DNA of 64,000 nt from Hydrangea macrophylla (Eukaryota; Streptophyta; Magnoliopsida; Cornales; Hydrangeaceae). The translations under genes were made by a program, and so were the position numbers. The stretch spans positions 117,266,458-117,330,457 of the forward strand of contig CM066994.1 of assembly GCA_033977485.1 (NCBI GenBank), read 5' to 3'. Positions 35,641-47,091 of the stretch are shown piece by piece (position 1 is the first letter of the stretch; every line of letters begins with the position of its first letter). The notes beneath the pieces were generated by a model. That model searched no databases. It worked only from the letters and a program-made list of their open reading frames with translations, and was not told the origin of the DNA.

Positions 35641-36632
35641 ATGACTCACAATAATCAAAATATTAATTTATCTCTCAATTTATTCTCATTTCTTTCTTAT
35701 TTTTCTAATGGTATTTTTGCTAACCAAACAAATTAAGGAAATTTTTTTCTTTAACACTCTGTTTTGTTTCTACATAGTGTTTATGTCGGAAAATGTTTTC
35801 CTTGTAAAACAATCTCATAAACAAAAAAAAAAAAAAAAAATACATGTAGAACGTTTTTGGATATACACATTTTGCAAATTGTGAGATAGTTAGGACACCC
35901 CAAATAATTGAAAATCCTTCATTGCATACCTAAAATGTGCAAAGAAATGCAAACCTTTCTTGCACTACAACAAGATTTGACTTTTTGTGGCACGTAAAGT
36001 GCGTCACAAATAATCAAAATCGCACAAATACTTATTTCTGACGCGGTAACGCGTCACAAAATCTTTAGTCGCAAATAATCTTTATGTGACGCAGCCAAAG
36101 CGTCACAAGTAACACTATTATAAACTGCCATGAATACCAGATATATTCGCCACAAATAAGAGTATTATTTGTGATGTACTATACGAGTCACAAATATTGA
36201 TTATTTGTGACGTGTATATGCACCACAAATACTCAATAATTTTAATTATTTATTATTATTTGTGATGCATAGTGGGCGTCACAAACAAAAATTTTCATTT
36301 TAAGAATATTATTTGTGACGCCTGTATATGCATACTCTGTCAGAATTATGTATAGTATTTGTGATGCATTAAAATGCGACACAAAATGGTATAGGGAAAT
36401 TAAAATTTTATTTCTTCCTAATTTGGTAATTTTAACATTCTATATACCTGCGACAATATCAATATTTCAAAAACATAACTACGATACGCATGCGCAAGAA
36501 ATAAACATCGACATATAATTTAGGGATCAAGTCTAACATCCAAAACACTAATTCATACAAACAAAAAGATTAAGTGTTTTCCAATATAACAGTAAAATTC
36601 AACACATCCAACATTTGGAATCACAAAACACA

Positions 36633-39093
36633 TGTCACACCCCAACCCACCCCCGATGGATTAGGACACGTGTAACAAGAGTAACCGCACCCAAAACACA
36701 CACTAATTAGAAAAAAAATGTGAATAAACCACTTTAAAGAACTCTAGTGTGACAAAACAGCCCCCAAGGGCAAAATGGTCATTAAGGAAGTATGTAAAAT
36801 TTTTATACCAAAAGTTAGATTTTTGAGTTCCGGTTCCAACGCAACAAACGGCGCGCGAATCCGAATTCTCTAGAAAACGTTATGCATGTTTCCGTAAAAG
36901 CGGACATGCTGTGAAAAATACAAGGCGGATCGATCCCTTCATAAAGGCCGGATCGATTCATTTACTTGAGTCTCTCGTAGAATGTCCCCTTGGAAGGGCG
37001 GATCGATCCCTTCATAAAACACGGATCGATCCCGTCACAAATTCTACTGCTAAATTTTTCTGCTGTCAAACAAGTTCTCAACTTACCAAAACACAATCAA
37101 ATCACATGGAAACTTTATGAAACTTTGAGAAATCAATTCCAACACATTTCTACACATGTTTAAACTCAAGTTAAGCATGGATCATAGAATCATATTCACA
37201 ATTTGATCAAATCCACTAAGAACTCATTTCATTTGAACTACCACAGACTTTTAAACTTTGAAACTCAATTCTCATTCAAAATTTATGAAACTTATTGGGA
37301 ATCAACTCAAGGTTGTAACTAGCATTGTAAACACTAAGGAAACATGTTTAAGACACTAGCGACACATCCGAACTTGTCAAGATGGTTAAACCCATTACTT
37401 GCACCATACTTGAGCAAACCAAAAGATATTACACATTAGTTCCCAAATTCACTTTTAACTACCAAAATACAAGGTTTAGGATCCTAACTCTTTTTCCACA
37501 ACCCAAGTATGAACATCAACATAAAAGTAACCATAATTACACCATTTTACAAGTTCAAAAGAAGTTCTCAAGCATGAGGCTCAAATCTCCCCCATCTCTC
37601 CCATCTCTCCCATCCACAAGTCAAGACTTCAAGCCTCAAGTCAAGGACCTCAAGCCACTAGTTACACTGTAATATAGGTTTAAAGCATATCTACAAGTTC
37701 CAAAACCTTTTCCCCCTCTTCCCGAGCACGTCACTTCCTCTCCGGGTATTGCTCCGTACCTGCAGTGGTTGTTATGTACCACAACAGAAATAGAAAAACG
37801 GCTTTCTTAAGCAATTTGCTTAGTGAGCATTCTAAACATAACTGAATGTTTAACATGTGCAATGCAACAATCAACATATAAATCACATTTGTAATCGCCG
37901 AGTCACCGGTTCAATGATTCATTCAGACCCGAAGACCTCCCTTGGTCCCGTGGCCACTTCTATTCCTTGGACTTCCGTCTTTCTCAGATTCTTCTTCTTC
38001 ACCACCCTTATTACTCCCAACTAATGAATCATTGTCCCGGGCTCATTGAATACCATATAGACATATAAGCATGTAAGAACATATTCATAGCAACTTTTCA
38101 TACAATTGACATGAAACCATAAATTCAAGAATTTCATATCTTCAAAGCATAATTTCAACAACCCAATATTGTTAAGGAATATTGAACATCTTAAACCACA
38201 ATCATTTTTAGGCTAGAAAATTCACCTCCCACAGATTTTACCCAAATTAAGCCAAATTATGCAGAATTTTTCCAAATTGAAGCTCAATTTCTACTCCAAC
38301 AAGAATCCTACAAGAATTCGGTAGACGGCGTCTCACCGATTAGTGTGAGCTACTAAAATCCAATAATTTAAACAGAAATTCAGGGTATAGAAATGATTGT
38401 CTCACCTCCACGAGTCCAAAAGTGGTCTCGGATCGTAAATCCGACAAACGGCGGCGACGGAACGGCGAGATTTTGACGTCGGTGACGGTTTCTCCGTTTC
38501 TCTCTCCGAGCTCTCTTCTCTTTTGTTTTAATTTTCAGCATATGAGAGTCTCCCTCTCTCCTACACCTATACATGCACAAGCATGAGGTGTTTTAACCTC
38601 AACTTTGTCCATTTTTCACTTACACTCCCGAATTTTCTTAAATTCTTATTATGAAATCCCCCAAACATTTCATTAACTACCCAATTATTTAATGAGTGTT
38701 TGTCTAAGTCCCGCATGGGTCCCAACGTGGGTCACACATGTTTTGTGCAATTGCTATCGCACCTACTAATTTTAAATCTTTTTTCATTTATACCCTTATA
38801 ACACCAAATACTACACATAAATCAACATGTAATATGAAAGCATATAAGCAAATATTCATATAGTCACATTAAATGCATGTAATCATTTAAAAATGCAATT
38901 TACCAATTTACCCTTCACTGGGTTCCATTTTAATACCTATCCCACCTCACTGGGGACTTTTCTAACAAGTGTCCCTCTCTAAACACTTTTTACATGGGCG
39001 AGTCCAAGCCTCCCCTTAATCCGTTTATACACTAATTATACTAATTAATGCATATTAACACAATAATTAACCCGTTCTCTGGGTAATCTAACA
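36633..39093 (-). mobile_element. LTR, chromovirus-like, inside the CACTA element
   Basis: On the minus strand it starts TGTTAGATTACCCAGAG at 39093, directly after a purine tract GATGGTGGAAGA, and ends GGGTTGGGGTGTGACA at 36633; 2461 bp. The tract marks it as the 3' LTR of an element whose interior (beyond 39094) is no longer recognisable. Over long parts it resembles the solo LTR at 47092-49312, including the GGATCGATCC cluster and the module beside it. The 5-base flanks do not match. Confidence 0.72.
36924..37033. repeat. TCGA-palindrome cluster (GGATCGATCC type)
   Basis: Four sites: GGATCGATCC at about 36927, GGATCGATTC near 36950, GGATCGATCC near 36999 and near 37023. The spacing word CCTTCATAAA occurs twice. 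In transcript orientation the TCTAGAAAA module follows (36780-36890). Confidence 0.88.
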
Positions 39094-39234
39094 TCTTCCA
39101 CCATCAAATGCAACTCCAAACCTGAAATGTGGAAAAAAAAAAGACATTTTAGCCAATCCAAGAAGAATTATAAAATGAAAAACTCAAAAATCATATTTAT
39201 TTTGATGTCTAACTAGGTAAATGAAAAAATATAA

Positions 39235-40540
39235 CTTGTGATGCGTAATTTATAACTGAGAGTCCGTTATACATTCCATTAGTTCCCACAACTTTCTTTT
39301 GTCGTATTTGAGGTGCGAGTTAGGCTTCATGTCCTTCGGATCGTCGGTTTACCATTTCACCCCCCAATCCCAAAAACATAGCTTTTTCTAAGCCTAAATA
39401 TGTCAAAACTTATTTTTTTCGCATTATTTGATAACCGGAAGTCCGTTTTGCATTCTGTTTGTTCCACAGCTTTCTTTTGTCGTGTTTGAGGTACGAGTTA
39501 GGTTTCATGTCCTTCGGATCTGCGGTTTACCGTTTTGCCCCTCAAAATCCCAAAAACATAGCTTTTTCCAAGCCTAAGTATGTCAAAACTTATTTTTTTT
39601 CGTGTTATTTAACCGGAAGTCTATTTTGCACTCCGTTTGTTCCCACATCTTTCTTTGTCATGTTTAAATGCGAGTTAAGTTTCACGTCCTTCAAATCGAC
39701 AGTTTACCATTTCACACCCCCCCCCCCCTAAAACCCCCAAAACATAGCTTTTTCAAGCCTAAGTATGTCAAAACTATTTTTTCCCCGTTATTTAATAACC
39801 GGAAGTCTGTTTTGCATTCTGTTTGTTCTCACAACTTTCTTTTGTCGTGTTTCAGGTATGAGTTATGTTCATGTCCTTCGAATCGACTGTTTACGGTTTT
39901 ACCCACCAAATTCCAAAAACATAGTTTTTTCAAGCCTAAGTATGTCAAAACTTATTTGTTTTCGCGTTATTTGATAACCGGAAGTCCGTTTTGTATTTCG
40001 TTTGTTCCTACAACTTTATTTTGTCGTGTTTGAGTTGCAAGTTAAATTTCACGTCCTTCGGATTGACGGTTTACGATTTCACCCCCCCCAAACCTCACAA
40101 GCTTATTTTTTTTCAAGCCTAAGTATGTCAAAACTTATTTTTTTTCGTGTTATTTGATAATCGGAAGTTTGTTTTGCATTATGTTTGTTCTGCATTATGT
40201 TTGTTCCCACAACTTTCTTTTGTCGTGTTTGAGGTGCGAGTTAACTGTTGAGTTTCACGTCCTTCAGATCGACGGTTTATGATTTCACTCCCCCCCCACC
40301 CCTAAACCCCCAAAACATAGTTTTTTCAAGCCTAAGTATGTCAAAACTTATTTTTTTTTCACGTTATTTGATAACCGGAAGTCCGGTTTGCATTCCGTTT
40401 GTTCCCATAACTTTCTTTAGGTGTGTTTGAGGTGCAAGTTAGGTTTCATGACAATCGGATTGACGGATTACCGTTTCACCCCCCAAAACCTCCAAAACTT
40501 AGCATTTTCAAGCCCAAGTAAAAATTATGATTTTTTTTCG
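39235..40540. repeat. ~180-bp tandem repeat array
   Basis: Seven imperfect copies anchored on GATAACCGGAAGTCCGTTTTG at about 39256, 39431, 39612, 39796, 39973, 40156 and 40370 (spacings 175, 181, 184, 177, 183 and 214). Other common words are GTCGTGTTTGAGG, GTCCTTCGGATCGACGGTTT and AAGCCTAAGTATGTCAAAAC. It starts about 140 bp from the polypurine tract of the neighbouring LTR, so it may be the 3' untranslated part of that element. The open frames across it shift from copy to copy and are not coding. Confidence 0.92.
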
Positions 40541-42434
40541 CATAACAGTTCTTAGTGTTTTCCAAATCTTAAACTATTTCTCTCCTATTTTCAATTCCTC
40601 AAGGCACATTGCTACCGGAGACATGGTTAGTGAATATGTAGGTTCTAGTTAAGGGAAAATAGAGCATAAAAAATACTTGAAAGAATTAATAAATTGCATC
40701 ATCATGCATTTCTAGCTAGTTTGGCACTAGGAGTTAAGGAAATTGTGCTATGGAAAGAGCAGCCAAAACAGTCACCATACAAGAAGGATAACAATTGAAA
40801 GTAAAAATAAGATACTAAAAAATGATTCGCGTAACTTGGAAATCGGGAGAGAGGTAAAGTAATACAAGAAGGACAACCAATTTGAGTAAAAACTTATTTA
40901 TTTATTTTTTTTAAAAAAAAGATGACTCAAATTAAGCTTAAAAAAACACTCATACAACTACTATTAAAGCTTATCTTACCCATCTAGATCTACTTAATTA
41001 ATCTAGAACAAAAAAAATGTTTTGCAAATAAATCAATAGTATAAATATTATGAGATCCAAGATCATCTCAGTTATAATGTAATTATGAAAAATTACCTTT
41101 AGTTGAGCAATATCCCATTTGATCTTTGAAAGCTACATATGTTAATACCAACCTGCATTAGCTTGAAAGAAGTAAGCAATTAGAAGTTGACAATGTTAAT
41201 TTTAAATTAAATCACTCATTAAGCTAAAATTCACTATCTAATAATAATAATTCCCTAAGAAGTATGTTTTGGGTTGCCTATTGAGGAATCTATTAAAAGG
41301 TATGTTTGGGTCTGCTTCATGGGGGGCTGAAATATCGTGTTCTTGGGGGCTGCCTATTGAATAATGAGTTTTGAAATAAAGGAACTTGAGACTACTTGAA
41401 CTAAAGTGCCTAGTCCACTTGAAAGACCTCAAGCCTAGTCCATACTTATCACATATAATTGATCAGCTTCACGTGTAAAAAAGTACTAAAGTAATTAAAT
41501 TGCAAGCAAGATCTAACATCGAAATTGAAGTATTTCATCTCTTCATCGATAGCTAGAAAAAAAAAAAAACAAATGCATATTTGACATTTCATATAATATT
41601 TGTGAATAAAAACTTAAAAACAAGAAATTAAACAAACCAGATTCATAAAAGTCATGTGCTTGGGGACATGGATTTTGGCACTCCATAGATAGTTGTTGAG
41701 TTCATAGGAAGAGATATCCCCAAAGTAATACCACCTCTATTACCCTACAAATAGCGAAGGAAAAGCAAGTCTGAGGAACCATATCCCTCTCAAACAAACT
41801 ATCAAACTGGTAATAGACATTTTAGACAACCCACTGTCTTGATCTAAATGCAAAAAAAAAAACATGAAATAAATCCAAGACAAAACCATCATACAACATC
41901 AAAGACCTTTAGATTAGAATCATGGAGTCATCTCCTTTAGATACAGTATTAGTTACAAGTTACAACTAGTTCCATGGAGTTCAACAATAAAGAGATGAAA
42001 CAAGAGAGATTCTGAGTTCTGACCTTGTAAAAAAGATGAAACAAGAGAGATCAACGAGGAGATCAAAGTAGCGGCATCGCGAAGACAGGAGAAGCAGGAG
42101 GCGTCAGTGGCGGCTTGCGCAGGGTGCAATGGTGGTGGCTCGTGTAGGTGGAGACAGCACTGGCGGGTAGCAGGGGGTAGGTTTGGGTTTGGGGGAAATG
42201 GAATGGACGGTGGTGCCTTATAGTTGGAGACGGCACTTAAGTTACAATGTTTTTAGAGTTTTCTCATTCTTTAAAAATAGAAACGGGAAGTTGAACCCAG
42301 AAAAAAAAAATGGGAAAACAAATTTGGTGTAGTATTTTTCATTTTAAGGGGATTTTGAACTAAATTTAATTAAATTTTATATGGATTTTGTTTCCTAGTG
42401 TGTTTTTAACTTTTCAGTGCTAAATAAAGAGTGC
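40541..42434. other. unassigned interior of the CACTA element
   Basis: No domain found on either strand. On the minus strand, 42230-42050 is GC-rich and resembles the 5' untranslated or first-exon part of a plant gene or transposase, but no long frame follows. The rest is AT-rich. Confidence 0.45.
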
Positions 42435-42599
42435 AGTTTTGCTAATTAATTGCTCACTCTCTTTTCTTATTGGCTAATGTAGTGGGGCACAATACTTTAC
42501 ACCATTAGTTAATTCTCATTTAATCCTTGAGGTCCACTGCATTAGCCAATAGGAGAGGAAGGTAAACAAATGTGAGCAATTTTGGGGTGAGCAAAAACT
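42435..42599. mobile_element. inverted-repeat MITE
   Basis: Arms AGTTTTGCTAATTAATTGCTCAC and GTGAGCAATTTTGGGGTGAGC, with a second pairing inside: TTATTGGCTAATGTAGTGG against CCACTGCATTAGCCAATAG. Limits are approximate. Confidence 0.55.
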
Positions 42600-42919
42600 T
42601 ATTTTCAATAAAAGGTGGAATAATATATTTTTTTTATTTAAGACACTTTAGGCGAGAAAAAAGAGTTTCGTCGCCAAAACAAAAGGGAAAATTGTATTTG
42701 TTATAAGAACTCTTTTTAGGTGACGAAAGTTTGTTTTGTCGCTAACTGCAACACTAGAGGGTGTTAAGCCTACATGGCAAAATATAGAGTTGGGTTGGAT
42801 TTGGATGGGTCATTTTCAGGTTGGATAATAAATTGGTTCGACCCACCAATTCCAAGTTGGAACTGGGCGACTCCAGCTGGGCCGATTAACCTGTCAAAAA
42901 AATGTTAAAAATTTATACG

Positions 42920-42922
<3 letters not shown>

Positions 42923-42966
<44 letters not shown>
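42923..42966. repeat. CT microsatellite
   Basis: A CT run of about 17 units followed by interrupted CTAT/CT repeats. Confidence 0.9.
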
Positions 42967-42994
42967 ATCCTCTTTCTTTCTCTCTATATATATA

Positions 42995-43614
42995 GTGCTT
43001 AAAAATGGCTGGGTCACCGGTTCAACCGTCACACGTACCGGAATCAAACCGTGATGTCATAATTATGTAAAATATACATTTTTAATTTAATAATTACATT
43101 AATTAAAACTTATAGAAAATTCTAAATTTTAATTTCACACTTTAACAATAATAGTATACAGTGTCCATTTTATTAATCAATTATGTTTCGTTTCCTAAAT
43201 TTGAATCCGAAATTTGTTTTTCAAATTATTTAAATTTTATCACATATTGTGTAAGTGATAATTGGTACCAATGCCATTTCATGTGGTACATCTAATAATA
43301 TATGAAAACCTAATTTGGTATTCAAATTTGAAAAGCATAGCATTACTTTTTTTAATTAAAAAAATACAATACCTACGCTAAAAATAAAAAATATCACAAC
43401 ACTCTATAGACAATACTTTTGAACACCAAAACTTAAACTTCCAATGTATCGACAGTTTTACAAACTCCCGGTTGAACCGTTTCGGTTTGGACAGTTTTGC
43501 AAAATCAGCAAGGTTTTGGAACTGTGAACAGTTTCCGGCTCATCTCGACCCGTTATAGTCCGGTTCCCGAATCCGACGGTTCGACCTTTCGATCCGGTCC
43601 GATTTTTAACACCA
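42995..43614. mobile_element. MITE or small non-autonomous DNA transposon
   Basis: The ends read GTGCTTAAAAATGGCTGGG inward and, from the right, GTGTTAAAAATCGGACCGG; both then continue into CGGTT..ACCG-rich sequence. 620 bp, AT-rich centre, no coding capacity. TA-rich sequence stands on both sides, so the target duplication is unclear. Confidence 0.6.
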
Positions 43615-44814
43615 TTGTATATAGATATGTACATATACTTCATATCCTTCATATACAACAAATATATAAATATATATATTTCATCAAAATATAGTTGAAA
43701 AAATTAAACTTACCCACATCAAAATTTGTTTTTGTTTTAAGCAATTTTGCAATCCTAAAAATGATCCCAAGCTTTGATTCCTTATTTCAAATATTAATTG
43801 TAAACAGTTCTTGAGTAGCTTCTATATGAATTGTAATTACGAATAGTTCCTGGCGTCGTCGAAACCGTGAAAGTCAGAGAAGAGTTATCCTTTTGATCCA
43901 ACCTTTTGAGATGAGAATCAATGGGATCCAAACATAGACAATGAGAGAAATAGACCCCGCAAATAGTAGGGATTTTATTTGTGGGGCACTACCACAAATT
44001 GTAGGGATTTAATTGTGAATTTTATTTGTGGCGCATAATATGCGTCACATTTAGTAGGGATTTTATTTGTTGTGCACCAGATGCATCACAAATAGTAGGG
44101 ATTTTATTTGTCACGTACCAAATGCGTCACAATTAAGGCCCAATAATTGGTCACCCTAATTTTTTTGTGACATTTGTAAGTGCGTCACAAATACTAAATA
44201 CGCGTCACAAATATCTTTTACAAAAAGTGCGCGTCACAAAAAAACCAAATTTGTCGTAGTGATTGACCAATCATGTGTGTACTTATGTGTGTATATATAT
44301 ACATATATCTATATTTATTAAATTATTTAGATGAACATATACATATACGTATCTACTTACTGGACAAATCAAGTGATTACTAGATGAATTATATTTCTGT
44401 TTAGATGTCCACTTCTTCTACTTCAATTACCTAGTACCCCATGATCATTGAACAATATATCAATCAAAAATTGAAATTTTATTAACAAATGTAAATGTGT
44501 AAATTATGTATATAGAAGTGTATGTTCCACACATCCACTTGCATGCCTATTATATAGATTTGCCTTTCTCTAGTGCAATTGGCATCTGCAAAGCAAAGCA
44601 GTCGATAGTGATAGGAAAGGTGAAAACAACAGATGCTCGAAGAAAGCATAATTTATGGGCTTAGAAAAATGATTTACATGCTTTTAAGCTGTAGTAAGTC
44701 ATTATTGTTAGAAATTTTAATAAAAATAAAATAACTATTATTGACTAATTAGTGAATGGTTATCGGCTCTTAACTCACCTTTTATGAAAATGCTTTTAAA
44801 AATTATAAAAGAAT
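43615..44814. other. CACTA subterminal region and following spacer
   Basis: 43945-44261 is the right subterminal repeat region of the CACTA element. 44262-44814 is AT-rich spacer without recognisable features. Confidence 0.5.
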
Positions 44815-44822
44815 ATTATTAG

Positions 44823-45174
44823 CAGGGGCGGATCTAGAAAATTAATACAGGGGGGGCTTAACAGAGCCCCCGAAAAAAATTTTTTTGGACCTATTTATAC
44901 GTATTTTGTGTATATTTTGTGTAGATGATATAAATTGATGCTAAAAAAAATTAACCCAAAAACATAGGAGGGAGGAGGGATTTTATAATTAGCACAAAAA
45001 TAAAAGAGAAAGGGGGTTTAGTATGACAATTTTATAATATTAGGGGGGGCTAATTGTATTTTTTAGGGGGGGCTAATTGTAAATTTTTTTTTTTTTTATA
45101 GTGCAAGTGTACAATTTTTTCAAAATCTAGGGGAGGCTTGAGCCCCCCCTTGTACCTCTTTACATCCGCCCCTG
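44823..45174. mobile_element. hAT-superfamily MITE
   Basis: Ends CAGGGGCGGATCTAG and CATCCGCCCCTG, 352 bp, flanked by the 8-bp duplication ATTATTAG (44815-44822 and 45175-45182). The interior is G-run-rich. Confidence 0.93.
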
Positions 45175-45182
45175 ATTATTAG

Positions 45183-45821
45183 TTCATTATATGCTTGTAA
45201 GTTACAAGATGGAACAATAACTTACATAATGACTACATGGATTGGGCTACATATATACATATATATACTCACTCGCACACAAGGATATATAGCGAGAGTA
45301 GTTCCATAGTGAATATACGAGAAAATGAGGGTCATGAGATTTGAGTAATTCCATATAGTATTTCACAATACTACAACATTTTACATATTGTATCTTCTAT
45401 GGTTTTGGGCAACTCGATACAAGACTCCGACTCCTGTCTTCTGAGGACATGCTCTACGAATGGTATCAACTGTGAGCTTTATGGGTTATATCTTGGAGTT
45501 GTCGGTGTCTGACAGTACCCAAACACGGGGAGGCACTACGGCTTTAGGTCGGCGCCTATACATGCCTCTCATCAACTCACAACTATGTTTTCCTTTATCT
45601 ATTTTATATTGATTTTCTATTAGTTGTTTAATTTATACTTTGTCGATTCATAATATTATTTATGCGAATTGTATTTTACATCATGAATTAAATGAATTTC
45701 GTTGTGAAAACCAAAACATTTTTTGACAATTTTTAATTGGAATGGTTAAAAAAAATTTTGAATAAAATATTTTACTTGATCACTATCACTACATCGAAAT
45801 ATGTAAAAAATATTTTTTGGA
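45183..45821. other. gene-free spacer
   Basis: A GC-richer stretch (45410-45580) has no conserved frame. Nothing supported. Confidence 0.45.
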
Positions 45822-45830
45822 AATTATTTT

Positions 45831-46001
45831 GGGCAATGCTATTGTAAGAAGCTTCTCATGTGAGAAGGCGGGTTTTAACCGTTGGATGAGCATCTAGCCA
45901 TAAGATTCCCAGGAATCTGGAGAAGCATCTATTGCTAGATGCTCATCCAACGGTTAAAACCCGCCTTCTCATATGAGAAGCTTCTCACAATAGCATTTCC
46001 C
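45831..46001. mobile_element. Mutator-like hairpin MITE
   Basis: 171 bp. The arms (45831-45900 and 45935-46001) are inverted copies with only a few differences, sharing GAAGCTTCTCAT.TGAGAAGG and GGTTTTAACCGTTGGATGAG. They enclose a loop of about 35 bases. The flanking 9-bp duplication AATTATTTT (45822-45830 and 46002-46010) fits a Mutator-like origin. A transcript would fold into one long hairpin. Confidence 0.93.
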
Positions 46002-46315
46002 AATTATTTTACATTGGAACAAACAAACGGACAATTTTTTTTTTTTTGTTTTTTTTTTCTCAATCGAAGAACCAAACAAAAAAGACTAATGAAATTCGGA
46101 TTTTGATGGCCATGTAGATTTTCAGACCTCGCTTTTTGTTTTAATTTACTTTTATTTTTTTATGGTCAGAGGTCGTAGTATTAATTGTGATTTGGTACGA
46201 GTCTTTTCGTGGGTCCTATTCGATCTGATTTCAAATTTGAGCTTTGAAAATGGTAAGGCGTGTATTGCATGATGAAATTGTTAGTTGACTAATAAACAAA
46301 CCACATAACAAGCAA

Positions 46316-46474
46316 AGTGTTTGGGACACAAAAAATATTATAAAGAGATGTTCACAAAATAATATGATAGTAGGATCCACAACACTTATTTTAATTTAAT
46401 TCATAGGATGTCACATGAAATATCACATCTTTTTTCTGAACATCTCTTTGTGACCATTTTATATCCCAAACATT
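46316..46474. mobile_element. MITE
   Basis: Inverted ends AGTGTTTGGGACAC and ATATCCCAAACATT, extended inside by AAGAGATGTTCA and TGAACATCTCTT. The target duplication is not clear. Confidence 0.65.
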
Positions 46475-46761
46475 ATTCTTCACAGAAATATAGGTACCTT
46501 TTTTTTTTTGCTGTACTTCATAAGTAAATTTTTTTTTGTTATTTGTTATTTGACATGATTATTGGTGAGTCCATTTCTTGCATAAGGGGTTGTGCTCGAT
46601 CTAATATCCCTCTTAAGCTAAAATTAGAAAGAAAATGAGACATATACTGAACTAAATCCCATTTTAAGTATTCACAAACAAGTCCTTATCTTGGTATACT
46701 TGGTCAGTTAGTTGGTCATAGTTGTACTTGGATTCTTTATCAACATTATTTCATTGTGTAT

Positions 46762-47009
46762 GGGCCTGTTTGGAAATATTCAAAATAGGATTTGGTTCCG
46801 GCTAAGTCCAACTTTTTATTTGGTTCTTGTGAGAACCAATGGTAGGTTAGTTTGACATATATAGAACGAGGTTTAACAAATTTGTTCGACCATGCATGAA
46901 CTCTTATGTAAAAAAATAGACACTCACCAAACTTTGTTCTCATAAAAACCTGATAAAATTTGAATCTAGACTAAACCTGATCCCTTTTTAGACTTTCCCA
47001 AACATACCC
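46762..47009. mobile_element. PIF/Harbinger-type MITE
   Basis: Ends GGGCCTGTTTGGAAA and CTTTCCCAAACATACCC, 248 bp, flanked by TAT on both sides (46759-46761 and 47010-47012). Same family as the split copy at 5854-6782. Confidence 0.82.
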
Positions 47010-47091
47010 TATGATTGTAGATATTGTATGTTGATCTACAGTGGTATCTCAAAACTTTAATTACCTACTTGGGACAAGCCCACTCTACTTA

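Larger units (their letters stand above)
35963..44261. mobile_element. CACTA-type (En/Spm-like) element with nested insertions
   Basis: Left end CACTACAACAAGATTTGAC..., right end (reversed) CACTACGACAAATTTGG...; both continue into TTTGTGRC. Both subterminal regions (35990-36400 and 43970-44240) are packed with direct and inverted copies of TTTGTGACGC/GCGTCACAAA, the usual subterminal repeat pattern of CACTA elements. The 3-base flanks are TTG and ATT, so the target duplication is not preserved, and two related elements cannot be excluded. No transposase domain is recognisable between them. The inside is filled by a chromovirus-like LTR, a tandem array and MITEs. Confidence 0.72.

Noticed and set aside
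39459..40430. Several 60-120-codon plus frames with similar peptides
   Set aside because: They are shifting frames through the ~180-bp tandem repeat.
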